DNA of 64,000 nt from Daedaleopsis sinensis (lineage: Eukaryota; Basidiomycota; Agaricomycetes; Polyporales; Polyporaceae). Position numbers and translations under genes: made by a program. The stretch spans positions 3,534,001 through 3,598,000 of the forward strand of contig CM066304.1 in NCBI GenBank assembly GCA_033807695.1. The letters run 5' to 3'. The notes under the pieces are model-generated. The model saw only the letters and a list, made by a program, of their open reading frames with translations, was not told where the DNA came from and did no database searches. Positions 11,024-22,650 of this stretch are shown here, in pieces (position 1 is the first letter of the stretch; every line of letters starts with the position of its first letter).

Positions 11024-12140
11024 GTTCAGAAGATGGAAAGGCCGTGGAAAGGCAGGCTATAGGAATGCAGGGAGAAGCGGTGAAGGCTGAAGAAAAACAG
11101 AGTGAGCTCACCTCGACTCATGATAGTAAGTTTTTATACTGTCGGCCCGCGCTCGAATTGCACCATTTAGCTGGCAGGCGTGGTCCGACGTGCATTGCAT
11201 AAGTCGACTACCCCATCAGAGTCTCTTGCTGCGGCAATACACGAGCATAGAATGATGCGGCAAGTACGTTGAGTAGACGTTTCGGCAAACGGCACCTACA
11301 ATACATGCATGAGCGGCGTTTGAGCTAGATGCATTCATTTGCTACTATGAAATGCCGGTGAACGGCCCTTCGAACCCACTCTGTATGCCCAGCGAGGACT
11401 CTCCGCTGTGAATTATCAAGACATTCGAAAGACATTACTTGAAAAATATGTATGTGGGTTCGTAAAAGTATGCTCACTCTTGTCTCGTGCCCAAAAATCG
11501 TGAATGTATCGCCCGCACCCCATCATCGGTCTGTGTAGCCGCGGTGGTAGGGCGCGGGCGATACATCCCGTACTTACGTCTGGGCGCGAGACAAGGTGAC
11601 TTCAATCCTCTCAATGCATGCGCCGGCGCGCGCGGTGGATCGAACACCAGCATCTAACTCACAGTCGTGTGCAGCCTGAGCAGTGAAGATGGCTTCCGCG
11701 AGTGTTCGAAGTTAGCGCAACATATTTCATGGGTCTGATACTCACCTGGTACTCACCAAGACAACTGCAGCTGTTGGTGGTACAGGGCAAGGTGGCTTAA
11801 CTCCGTTACGGCACTGCATAACTCGGCGTCTCGCGTACTACGGTTTCTGATCCATAAGTTACAGTAGGAGTATTTATTCCGCAATGCAACTCTCACCTTG
11901 ACATATCCCATACTGTTGACTGCTGTTACTTCCTACTCTGGAGGCAAATGCCTCCTCATAGGCCTCACCGAAGGAGCAGGGTGTGACATAGTGCGTCTTC
12001 AGGTTCAATGAAATACGCGCGGGAACTCGGCCGGCGAACGTCGGGTCGGGTGGCAACATGCGTGACCTCATTGTCGTCATTTCGCGTCCACGGCTTGAAC
12101 TTCTCACCTCCTCAGAGAGGCTCTCACTCGCACCACCACC
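11024..12140. other. Divergent spacer with a hairpin element
   Basis: Holds the promoters of the secreted-protein gene (-) and carboxypeptidase S (+). A hairpin element occupies 11474-11600 and is listed separately. No gene was recognised in the remainder. Just upstream of 12141 the sequence is CT-rich with a run of CACCACCACC, a typical fungal start-site context. Confidence 0.55.
11474..11600. repeat. MITE-like hairpin element, copy A
   Basis: Two nested inverted-repeat blocks make a long imperfect hairpin. The inner arms are a perfect 13-bp pair: ATGTATCGCCCGC at 11504-11516 and its reverse complement at 11554-11566. The outer arms match at 14 of 15: CTTGTCTCGTGCCCA at 11479-11493 against 11581-11595. 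The loop side carries CTGTGTAGCCGCGGTGGT (11531-11548), found exactly at 28264-28281 inside a second hairpin of similar size. A short non-autonomous transposable element is the simplest reading; a structured RNA is the alternative. Confidence 0.6.
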
Positions 12141-14585
12141 ATGGCTCCTCCCAAGGGCGAAGAAAAGGCTTTGCTCCCCCAGACCGCGTCGGAGGACACT
12201 CACGGCAAGAGAACGGGCTTGTGTGCCGGCCTGCGCCTCGTACAGGCTCTCCTCCTCGGTGCAGCTATCTGGCTTTGCATCATCACTGTCAGCCGCGGTG
12301 GACTCGTCTACAAGTACTTCTCCGACGGGGATGCTGCAGACGACGCATGGAGTGCCAAACAACAGTGTCCGCAAGTCTCCACGATTGTCCCTGAGAAGAA
12401 CGCGGAGTTGTGGAACTCGCTAGGAGACACGTTCAGCACCGACGCATTCAAGGCGCGGGCGGTCGAGTGGTTGGGGGGTGCTGTGAGAGTTCCGTGAGTA
12501 ATCTCTTTGTGTGTAGAGAACAGCTCGTGCGTGTCACCGGGGAGCGCAATATCACAACGAACGATCGTCAAGGTTTGATCATAACGCTCTTGGGAGGGGA
12601 TAGCATCACATTTACAGTTTGGTGTGATTGGAACCGCCACCGTTGGTCGTAAGTACTAATGGACATATCTCATAGAACGCCCTCATTTGACAAGATGTTG
12701 CCGGTTGGCGAAGATCCGCGTTGGAAGGCTTTCGACCCTTTTCATGACTACCTGCTCCAGGCGTTCCCGTTGACGTGAGTGGTGAAATAATGGAACGGTA
12801 GGAGCGCACTTCTGATACAAACGCAGCCATACGACTCTCCAGTTGACGAAGGTCAACACTTACGGCTTGGTGTATCTATGGAAGGGCTCCGACCCGTCTT
12901 TGAAGCCATTGCTCCTAACCGCGCACCAAGGTTTGTGTCCGTCACTTCTATGTCCCGGCTTAATTGTTGAATGTGATATTCAGATGTCGTACCTGTTAAT
13001 GATGACACGGTCAGCAAGTGGACCCACCCGCCGTTTTCTGGCCACTTTGACGGCGAGCGTGTATGGGGTCGTGGAAGTTCGGACGACAAAAGCGGCTTGA
13101 TCGGGATCATGTCAACCGTCGAGTCCCTCCTCGAGCAAAGCTTCCAGCCTACACGCAGCGTTGTCATTGCGTTTGGGTTTGACGAGGAAACAAGCGGCTT
13201 GCATGTGAGCTCCGCTTGTTCCCTGGGCCGTCTTGACCACTGATGTCGTGATGATTTTCAGGGCGCCGCTTCCATCGGCAAGTATCTCCTGAAGACGTAT
13301 GGGGAAAATGCATTCTTGTTGCTTGTCGATGAGGGTGGTGAGTAACGGTTTGTGTTCTAGATGTATAATGACTAATTGTTGCCACAGGAGGGTTCGCTCA
13401 AGAGTACGATTCGGTTATTGCTACCCCGGGTATCGGTGAGAAAGGCTACATCGATGTCCGCGTCGAGGTGACTTCCCCTGGCGGTCACTCCAGTGTACCG
13501 CCCTCTCATACTGTAAGTTGCATGATGTCTGCCTGACATTCCACTCACTGCATCTCGCTCAGACTATCGGTATCCTGTCACAACTCCTGGTTCACTACGA
13601 GGCGAAGCCCTACGAACCTGTCCTAGCGCGTGGCACCCCTATGTATTGGAAAGCACAATGTCTTGCTGCTCACGCGCCCGGTCTTCCGCGCAAGCTCCGC
13701 AGGGCGCTGAGGAAGTCGGTGAAGTCTGACCATGCCCTGAAAGAGGCGCAGAAGGAGCTGTTCGAGAGCAAGTCCTTCCGTGCGCTCGTTGGCACCACTC
13801 AAGCGATAGACTTGATCAACGGCGGCGTCAAGACGAACGCGTTGCCCGAACAAGCGTGGGCGGTCGTCAATCACCGCATTGCGACCGACAGGTGAGTGCT
13901 TCTATCCGTTCCGTATATAATAGGCCCGGGGCGGCTCACACGCGGTCGTAGTTCTGTTGATGCGGTCAAGGAGCACGACACGGCCCTCCTGGACTCGCTC
14001 GCGCACGAGTTCAACCTCTCGTACACCGCGTTCGGCTCTCAGGTCAGCGGCGATGATGCGCCCGCGTACGGCACTCTCACCCTCAGCGATGCTTGGGGCA
14101 CCGCGCTCGAGCCTGCCCCCGTGAGCCCGATCGACGCCCCTGAGTATGCTCTCCTCTCTGGGACGATCAAGGCGACGTACAACGCCCATCGCAGCCTCAA
14201 GGGAGACGATACAATCATCGTCGCTCCGGGTATCATGTCCGGAAACACAGGTACGGGGACTGCCCAGACACTCTTGCGCGCGCTGTTGAGTTGCTTGCGA
14301 GTTGCTGACGGCGATCCCGGGGATGGGCACAGACACTCGGTACTATTGGGCGCTCACACCGCACATCTACCGTTATAACCATCACAACTCCGGAAACGCA
14401 ACGGCGCTGAGTAACGGAGTGCACACAGTCAACGAATGTGAGTGTCTCACCTGTGGTCCTCGTCCTTGCAATGAAGAGGTGCTGACCATGCGCGACCGAT
14501 CGCAGTCATGGTGGCGGACGCTTTCCTGGAAGTGATCAGGTTCTTTACGACACTGATCTTGAACGCTGACGAGTTCACGGCCTGA
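12141..14585 (+). CDS. CPS1: Carboxypeptidase S-like M20 metallopeptidase
   Basis: Vacuolar Gly-X carboxypeptidase of peptidase family M20, removing C-terminal residues from small peptides for nitrogen supply. The start at 12141 gives a short cytosolic tail and one transmembrane anchor (LRLVQALLLGAAIWLCIITV), as expected for a type II vacuolar precursor. The co-catalytic zinc motifs are visible: LLTAHQDVVPV, interrupted by an intron after the first G of the Asp codon, then GRGSSDDKSGL and FGFDEETSG. A dimerisation domain begins at about GYIDVRVEVTSPGGHSSVP. The C-terminal zinc His region is HIYRYNHHNSGNA, before the end VIRFFTTLILNADEFTA. Multiple short introns interrupt the gene. Size and order fit fungal CPS1; the animal relative is PM20D1. 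Confidence 0.9.
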
Positions 14586-15048
14586 GGAATTAGCAGGAAT
14601 CCGAGTGTAAGCAGCTAGTTGTGGTCAATCGTGCTGTGTAGTATCCGACCGTTGGGAATGAATCGACCTTGAGTAAATAGGGTTTGAGCGGACTCCGGCC
14701 CAAAGTAGAGCGGGTCACGCGAAGAGAGCGGTCTGCATCGGAGGTGCTGTATTGCGATGATTAGGATGGGTCAGGTGCATACGGAATCGTCAAGAGCAAG
14801 ATTGGGTGGAACTCTGCACTGCTCAGTTTAGCTGTTTGGCTGTGTGTGACATGTGACGTGCTGCCACGTGCTGTTGAGTGTCACGCTGGGAGGGTAGGCG
14901 AAATTGGCGTTCCGAATTCATCGACGTCGAGATTGAGCTGGGTTTCCGTCCGCTATACTTACCCTTTGGCTACCCTCGCCCGCCCCCCGCCTCCCGACGC
15001 CCGCCCGCCTCCCGCCCGCCAGCCGTCACCAGCGGTGTCGTCGCAGCC
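14586..15048. other. Spacer and presumed LRG1 promoter
   Basis: About 460 bp between the CPS1 stop and the LRG1 start. No gene was seen. The last 100 bp are C-rich (CGCCCGCCCCCCGCCTCCC region), typical of a 5' UTR or start region. An in-frame extension upstream to 14878 exists but lacks conserved sequence. Confidence 0.5.
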
Positions 15049-18000
15049 ATGAGCGGGCATGACCACCAGAACAAGCAGCTCTCCGTCTCCCCCCCTTCCC
15101 CCAACGACTCCTCCCTCGCCTATATGGCCATGGCTTCTGACCACGACTCAGACCATGATCACGACCTTCCTCGCTCTGCTCTCTTGAACGGCGTTCGCCC
15201 GCCTTCCCCTCGCGTCGAATCTCATGCCTCAGATCGTACCTTGGTCCCCATCAGAGCCGCTACGCTCGGCAGCCCTCTCGACTTTGATCAGCGGAAGCCG
15301 CGGACGGACGACCACCCCCACGCTCGCAGCGAGGACCTCAACCATTCCTCCTCCTGGAACTCCGCCGATCCCCAGCTCACCGACCGGGTATTCTCCCAGT
15401 CCCCTGCGCCCCCCTTCCGCACCGCCAGCCGGCCCAGCACCCCCGGGAGCTCCAATCACCAGCACCCCGCGTCCTCCTCTGATCACTCAGAATCACCACG
15501 ACGGCCACGAAGTGCGCACTCGGATTCGTCTCTCAACTCTGACCCATCGACCCCTGGCGGTAGTCAGCCCGGGGGGACGTCGACGACACATACCAGCACC
15601 ACGAGCGTCGCTTCTACGTAAGTCCTTCTTAATTGATGGTCTTGGCCCGGTCCTGGGCTTTGCTTGTCCCCTGTCGTGATGTGCTCGAACTCTTGAAGAC
15701 CCGTATTCGGCCCTGTGGGTTGACCAGGACAAAAACCTGTGCGCTGTTCCTCTGCTCGTCCCTATGGAGGCTACTGCTTGTCCCCCCTAACGATCCTGCT
15801 CAAGTTATTTTCTCCCCAATTTCCCTGAGACGAGTATACGTCTTACTCTCCTTCATCGAGGAGGGTGCCGTGCGTTGGGGGAGATCCGCCCCTCTCTTAT
15901 TTTCTTCGCTCGTGCATGGTCTACAAGCGCGGCATCACTATAATTTCTGATATCCAAAAAACATGTCTAACGCTTGCTGCTTATTAGACCATGTGCGGCT
16001 TGTGGGAAGGCCATGCAAGGGGCGTTTGTACGAGCCCTCGGCGCCGTCTATCACCTCCAATGTTTCAAGTGTATGGTGAGGACATCGAGGACCTCTCTGG
16101 AAAGTCGTTGTTAACGTTCCTTCTAGGACTGCGGTACCGTTGTGGCTTCCAAGTTCTTCCCTATCGACGGTCCTGACGGGAAACAGCATCCGCTATGCGA
16201 ACGTGATTACTTCAGGCGCCTGAACCTGATCTGCGCGAAGTGCGGTATGGCATTACGCGGGAGCTATATCACAGCATGCAGTACGTGCTCTTCATACTTT
16301 GTCGCGCTCGTTGCGAGGTCACGAAACTGTTTGCAGACAAAAAGTTCCATGTCGAGCATTTCACGTGCTCAGTATGCACGACACTTTTTGGTCCACAAGA
16401 CTCTTACTATGAACATGAAGGAGATGTCTACTGCCATTTCCACTACTCCACACGATATGCTACAAAGTGCGCAGGGTGCAATAGCGCGATTCTCAAGCAG
16501 TTCGTTGAGATCAACCGCAACATGCGAGACGAATGTTGGCATCCGGAGTGCTACATGATCAACAAGGTACGTGAATTATATGCTGTCTCTAGGAAGTGCC
16601 CATGGTGATAATGCGCCTTAGTTCTGGAATGTGAAAGTGTCTAGCCGCCGGCCCACTAGCCTACCACCGCCTGGGGCGGAGGATGGCGAGAGCAGTCAAC
16701 CTCCTGAACCGCCTCATATTGAAGAGGAGCGCATAGAGACCGCACAAACACTACGCGAGAAGCAGATCAGGATGGAGCAACAGGTGTATCGGATATGGAC
16801 GTAAGTCAGTTGCTGCTTGTTCTCAACTGTGTACCTGACGTCACTACGCAGTGTATTGTCTGCCTTCGAAGAATCAAGCGCGGCATGCATCTCAGATATG
16901 TTGCGGCAGGTCAGCAACGGGCAGTACTTGGAGGCTATCCGCATGGCCGAGAAGTTCATCCTCCATGTCGAGGTCTTGTTTGCAACGATCGACGATCTTG
17001 AGTATTACTTCTCACGAATGAGGCTCAAAGGTTGGTTCAACTGCTTTTTCAGTTATGATTCATATTGACATAGTGCCTAACGTCAGGCATGTCGCATGTT
17101 CGCGAGGCGAGAATGCTGTGCCGAAAGACCGTCGATTTGTTCACTCTACTCTCGCACACGCAAGAGACTGGCGCTCGTAGGATGGGAATGACACAAGAAC
17201 TGCTTGCTCTTGTAACAGGACTTGCACATTACCTCAAGATCCTCATCCGCATCGCGTTAACTGGCGCCTTGAAGCTCGAGCGGGAGCAGGACGTACGCGA
17301 GGCTATCACAAGCTTCCTTGACAAGCTCCATATGCTGGCTATCCAGGGCGGACATCCTTCTGCGCGGCGCATCATGAAACGCGCGAACGGCGAACTCATC
17401 CCGTCGACAGACTCTGGCAACATGGGGACACAGGGAGTAACATATGGGTTCAAGAGCCTTGCACCTGAATACGCAGGTGAAAGTCCCTTCAACGCTGCGC
17501 CCAAAGACCCTGCTCTCGCGAAGGTGCCCGTCGTCAATCCTCCATCAGATCTCTGCATCAAGTGCAACCAGACCGTGGAGGAGGACTGCGTACGCCTCGG
17601 GACGTACCAGCGGTGGCACTCACACTGTCTCGGCTGTCAAACCTGCGGCAAGGTAGCAGCGGTGCAAGTGATCAAGGAGAAGTCTGAGGACAGGGAGAAG
17701 GACGGACAAGCGCAAGACAAGGACAGGCCGAAAATCCCCACTGCAAGACGACCTCCCGCGAACGTCAACGGGTTTCTGTACGAGGTCGACTCGTTGAAGG
17801 AGACCTCGTCCTTTGGCGCCGTTCCTACGGCCATCTTCTGCACTGAGCATGCTCACCCTGGCTGTCGCGGAGGATTCCAAGTAGTGTCGCGCTTGGAACA
17901 GTACGCGTTTCTGCTGAACGTGGCGCTCAGGCGGCTGTATGCACTGCTCAAGAAGCGTGGGGTTGTACCTCTTTCACCTGGTATGTCTTTTATCCTCCCG

Positions 18001-20254
18001 TCGAGATTCTTGCTGACATCCTGTGTAGCCGCGACTCCACAAGGCCAGCGCGAGGGCGACGAGGACCCGTACCGGAACTCGGGAGATATCAACCGTCTTC
18101 GCTCGGTGCACCTGGATCGCAAGCTGTCATCCACGGCGAGGGTACCGAAGCGGTCAACAATCGTGGAGAGTCCATCTGGCAAAGTCGCGCATGCCACCGA
18201 TGTTGCCAATGCTCATCGTCCGCATGAAGTCCACCCGGGCGCGCGACCGCCTATGCCCCAATCTGCGCAGCAAATGTACGCCCGGGGTCAGAAGACGCCG
18301 AACTTGCTCCCGTCGCAGCAGCAGCGGTCGCTACCATCTCCTGGCGCCATCGACACGAACGTGCAGTCTGAGGCTCTCCGGCCTCCGTATGCGCGCGGGA
18401 ACACCGCGATCAAGATTGTGGACGAGTCCGGTCCCAACTCGCCTGCAGGCGGAGACGACACGATGGTCGGGGGCATCGAAGACGGCATCACCCTCGCCGA
18501 CATCCCGCAACTTGTCGAGGCCGCCCAGGCACGCGAACAACGGCGGTCACTCCCCAGCCAGAGCTCGATCCCGTACATCGCGGAGCTTAGCCCGCTCCAG
18601 CTCGCGATCGTCAAGCACTGTGCGGTGCTTGCGCTGCAGCGGTCGCCGTTGAAGAACGAGTTCGACTTGGATGAGATCCTGGAGCTTGTCGAGGCCAAGA
18701 AGAGCTCGTTCTGGAACAAGCTGTTCAAACCGGGGAACGACAAGAAGAACGTGAAGAAGAAAGGTGTGTGGCTGGCGGAGACCATCTCACCCAACGCTCG
18801 ATACTTATAGTATGACGAACAGGTGTGTTTGGGGTCCCTCTTGAGCTTCTCGTTGAACGAGAGGGCTCGGACTCCCTTCTCGGTGCTTCGCGTGCGACAC
18901 TTCGTATCCCGAGTTTCGTCGATGACGTCGTCTCTGCCATGAGACAAATGGGTGCGTACAATTCAGGTCAATTGTACCAACTATGCACTAATCGCGGAGA
19001 CAGATATGTCCATCGAGGGTATCTTCCGGAGAAACGGGAACATCCGTCGACTTAAAGAGCTCACCGAGGCGATCGACCGCGATGCATCTGCCGTTGACCT
19101 CACGCAGGACAACCCAGTACAGCTCGCCGCGCTGCTCAAGAAGTTTTTCCGTGATCTTCCTGACCCTCTGATGACGTATAAGCTTCACCGGTTATTCATC
19201 GCTACTCAATGTGAGCGTATAATATCGATCAATTATCGTGTCACGACTGACGCACATTGCAGCGTTACCCTCTGACCAGGAGCGACTGCGCCTGTTGCAT
19301 ATGGTATCTATCATCTTGCCGAAGGCCCACCGAGATACGCTGGAGGTGCTCTTCGTGTTCCTCAAGTGGGTGGCGTCCTTTGCGCACCTGGACGAGGAGA
19401 CAGGAAGCAAGATGGACTTGCAGAACCTCGCGACAGTCATTTGCCCGAGTATCTTGTACTCCCGGGGTCAGAACGCGATGAGAGACGAGAGTTTCGGGGC
19501 GATCCGCGTCGTCACGATGCTCCTCGAGAACCAGGATGAGTTCTACTGCGTTCCAGAGGAGTTCATGGCCATCCTCCAGGACGAGGACTATTTCGCGAAC
19601 TGCATGGAACTTCCCAGTAGAGAGTTCCTCAAGAGGGTCGACAACTACATGCGTTTGAAGACCGGTGGAAGAACTCCAGGGCTTATGTCCCCTGTGATTG
19701 GCAACCAGCAGTTTAACTTCACGCCCGGCACCCCAAGACCGGAAGACATGCGTTCCATGCCACCACCCAGGTGAGTGTGGTATCGTGACATTGTTACCCC
19801 CCTTAGCTGATCGTCTCTTCACTTCAGGTCGACGCAGTCGAATCCGCAATTCCTAGACAGGCCGCCGATGGCAAACCAGACGCCCTCGGACAGTCTCCTG
19901 CGGAACGGCCACCCGCAGGCGCGGCCGCAGCCCCCGTTGATCCAGCACTCGCCCTTCTCGTTCCCGCCCCCGGGGGGCACCCCACAGTCGGCCTCGCAGC
20001 CGGCGCTGGGCGCGATCCACTCGCCGCAGCCGCGCATACCCGCCAACATGCAGAACATGCAGAACATGCAGAGCATGCAAGGCATGCAGAGCCCGAGCGG
20101 GGACTGGCAGATGCAGATGGAGCGCCCGCCCCCGGTGCAGGACGCGGGCCGGCCGTCGTCGCGGCCGTCGTCGTTCATCAACGCGTCGACGTCGCGGACG
20201 AGCAGCGAGAGCCCGCGGCCGTTCGCGCCGAACGGGCAGCACCAGCAGCGGTAA
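15049..20254 (+). CDS. LRG1: LIM-domain Rho GTPase-activating protein, Lrg1-like
   Basis: GAP for Rho1-type GTPases controlling cell-wall synthesis and polarity. The start at 15049 opens a Ser/Pro-rich leader of about 190 residues; the first intron (from 15618) is unusually long at ~370 nt. Three zinc-binding LIM modules follow: CAACGKAMQGAFVRALGAVY, then CAKCGMALRGSYITAC with CSVCTTLFG, then CIKCNQTVEEDCVRLGTYQR with CLGCQTCGK. The RhoGAP domain begins at about FGVPLELLVEREGSDSLLG, keeps the arginine finger (EGIFRRNGNIRRL) and the downstream QLAALLKKFFRDLPDPL. The C-terminal tail is Pro/Gln-rich with an MQN/MQS tandem at 20048-20095. Three LIMs before RhoGAP is the Lrg1 layout rather than Rga1/Rga2, which carry two. 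Confidence 0.92.
20048..20095 (+). repeat. ATGCAGAAC-type in-frame tandem repeat in LRG1
   Basis: A 9-nt unit is repeated about five times with small changes, giving Met-Gln-Asn/Ser/Gly repeats in the LRG1 tail. The unit length keeps the frame, so copy number could vary between strains without breaking the protein. Confidence 0.75.
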
Positions 20255-20979
20255 TCGGCCGCTTGTGTTGCGCTCTGCCTTGCTCTACTCTGCCGAACCC
20301 CCTCCTTCTTTCCCCTCTAACTATCACCCCGTCTCGATCCTCACCGCACCCTGCTCCGCTCATCCTGCATCCCTGCATTCGTCACACCCGCTCCGGTACG
20401 GGCACAGAGTACATACATACATCACAGTCTCCCGCATTCCCCACGTACATGGCACAGCCGGGCCCTCGTCCGCTCGCCCCGTCCGCCGGACTCCCGCACA
20501 TCTGCCCCTCGTCATCATCGCCCCGCCGCATCCCCCCATGTCCACGGTAGTCACAGCACTCATTCGTCCCGATATACTCAGTAGCGCATCCAACGCCCCG
20601 CATCCCGTCGTCCCTCTCTACTACCCCGCTGAATTTGCGTATCTGTACTCCACCTTACTTCGCTTAACCTATAGCATGGACGCACATCTATACCCTCTCG
20701 GCCGTTAGGGCAAGAAACAGATGAAGCTAAATCATGAACTTGAACTAAGCTGTATGCGAATGCGTAGGGGCAGCGTCTCGGAACTATTTGCCGAGGCTGT
20801 TACTTGCCGATCTCACATGTAGTCGTGGGATGGTGACTGATCACTCGATACTGTGCTAGGCGTACAATGCAAACAGGTATGCATTCCGGGTGCGCATAGC
20901 ATGCATGTTGCATATTACTTTTGAACTACTGCACATGGTGATGGATGAGAGAGCACATAAAAATCGTAAACCCGGACCT
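20255..20979. other. Convergent 3' spacer between LRG1 and RPS15
   Basis: Holds the 3' UTRs of LRG1 (+) and RPS15 (-). The first 450 bp are C/T-rich and open in some frames, with no conserved domain. The part nearer RPS15 is AT-richer. No further gene or RNA was recognised. Confidence 0.5.
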
Positions 20980-21771
20980 CTACTTGAGAGGGATGCTGCA
21001 AAATCGCGATGAGCGTGCGAACGAGAAACACTTAAGGATTGCAAATTCGACGTACAATCGCGACGAGTGGGTAGCACCAATACCCGGACGACCGTGCTTG
21101 ACGGGCTTGTATGAGCACGAGAACTCGGCGAGGTAGTGGCCGACCATCTCGGGCTTGATCTCAACCGAGTTGAAGACCTGTTCCCCGGGGGCAGGTCAAC
21201 ACCCCTTTCCCGGCTACCGGGCAAGGGCAGAACGAAACGCACCTTGCCGTTGTAGATGCCGACGACGGAGCCGATCATCTCGGGCACGATGATCATGTCG
21301 CGGAGGTGGGTCTTCACGACCGCGGGCTTTTCGTTCGGGGGCGCCTCCTTCTTCGCCTTGCGGAGCTTCTTGATGAGGCCCATCGGCTTGCGCTTCAGGC
21401 CGCGCTGGAACCGCCTGCGGGCACGGGCATGGACGATCTGTGGGTCATTGGGAAGGGAATTCGTCGGTTGGTTCTGCAATCTCGCGGGGGTTGGCCGAAC
21501 ATACCTCGACGAACTGGCAGAACCGCATGGTCAGACCACGGATGGGGGCAGACAGACAGAGCGGACACACACCTCCTCGTTGCTCAGGTCCAGGAGCTTG
21601 TCGAGCTCAACACCACGGTAGGAGAAGGTGCGGAACGTCCGCTTCTTCTTGAGGTCGGCAGCGACTTGGGGGTCGGTCACGGAGGAATCAGCCTGCAGTC
21701 GCACGGGTAGACGGACGGTCAGCGTCCAGCATCTCTCTGTGCGCGCAGACAGCGGGGCTGGCACTCACCAT
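20980..21771 (-). CDS. RPS15: 40S ribosomal protein uS19 (RPS15)
   Basis: Component of the small ribosomal subunit head. Six exons (21771-21769, 21692-21573, 21513-21505, 21437-21243, 21177-21056, 20995-20980) close to 154 aa, the expected size. The first exon contributes only the ATG codon and the third is just 9 nt, encoding Phe-Val-Glu. Conserved blocks are [52 protein letters not shown] and GHYLAEF, then the end RFIPLK. The gene is transcribed away from ribosomal protein P2, about 410 bp away, so the two may share control elements. The microexon model rests on perfect family agreement across both junctions. Confidence 0.95.
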
Positions 21772-22184
21772 CTTGAGGATGTCGTAGGCGGTCTTGCGGT
21801 GGGGACTCGGGCGATAGCCTCGCCTGGCTTTCGACCGGAGTCTGAAACGGGCGCGGGTGGCTGGGCGCTTGCATGAGCGTGGGAGTGCTGCTGTACAGTT
21901 CTCAGCCACAGACGCGCTCCCGCCATGTTGTGAGTCGGTCGCGCGCAGGAGTCAAGTATCTCAACGTCTTCGGATAGAATCTACAGGTCTTCCCTCGCGG
22001 ATTAAAAGGTGCGTCGCCCGTCGCTCAGGCCGACGTGTAGACCGATACTGTTGCTGACGGGGTGTCTCGCTCGCTAGTGATTTGTAGCTACCGGTCCCTC
22101 CCCGTCAACACTCAAAACTACCCACAGTGCGTGCTCTCTCGCTTTGCGCATCACCCAGAACGGCCCGCTGAACGCGTGCTGCAG
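21772..22184. promoter_or_regulatory. Bidirectional promoter region of RPS15 and RPP2
   Basis: About 410 bp separate two divergently read ribosomal protein genes. The P2 start codon follows directly after an intron-like acceptor (GCTGAAC branch at about 22168, CTGCAG before ATG), with a likely donor GTGCGT at about 22129, so P2 probably has a 5' UTR intron. RPS15 has its first coding intron directly after ATG. No defined transcription-factor site was recognised. Confidence 0.5.
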
Positions 22185-22650
22185 ATGCGTCATATCGCTG
22201 CGTACCTCCTCCTCCAGATCGGTGGCAACACCTCCCCCTCTGCCGCGGACGTTAAGAAGGTCCTCGGTGCCGTCGGTATCGAGGCCGACGATGAGCGTCT
22301 CGAGAAGCTCATCGCCGAGCTCGGGGGCAAGGATGTGAACGCTCTCATTGCTGAGGGTTCTTCCAAGCTTGCGTCGGTATGTGCTGGATGGAGTGCACCC
22401 ATTGGCCAGCGGGCTCATGCCATTTTTCCACTTTAGGTTCCGTCTGGCGGTGCCGTCGCTGCCTCTTCCGGCTCGGCCGCGCCCGCCGGTGCTGCCGCTG
22501 CGGAGGAGAAGGTCGAGGAGAAGAAGGAAGAGGAGAAGGTTCGTGTGTGCTCGTCTGTGGTCTGCACTGCGACGCGTGTTGATTATCGTTATCTCTTTGA
22601 TCCCACAGGAGGAGTCCGACGACGACATGGGCTTTGGTCTCTTCGACTAA
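22185..22650 (+). CDS. RPP2: 60S acidic ribosomal protein P2
   Basis: Stalk protein of the large ribosomal subunit that recruits translation factors. Three exons (22185-22376, 22437-22538, 22609-22650) close to 111 aa, typical of P2. It starts [20 protein letters not shown], which is the P2 dimerisation domain and differs from P1. An Ala/Gly hinge follows, then an acidic Glu/Lys stretch and the universal C-terminal tail ending [12 protein letters not shown], which is the factor-binding tail. The ATG lies immediately after a splice-acceptor-like CTGCAG, consistent with a leader intron. Confidence 0.96.

Noticed and set aside
14878..15048. N-terminal extension of LRG1 to Met 14878
   Set aside because: The extra 57 residues are encoded by promoter-like C-rich DNA and have no conservation; the Met at 15049 gives the better start.
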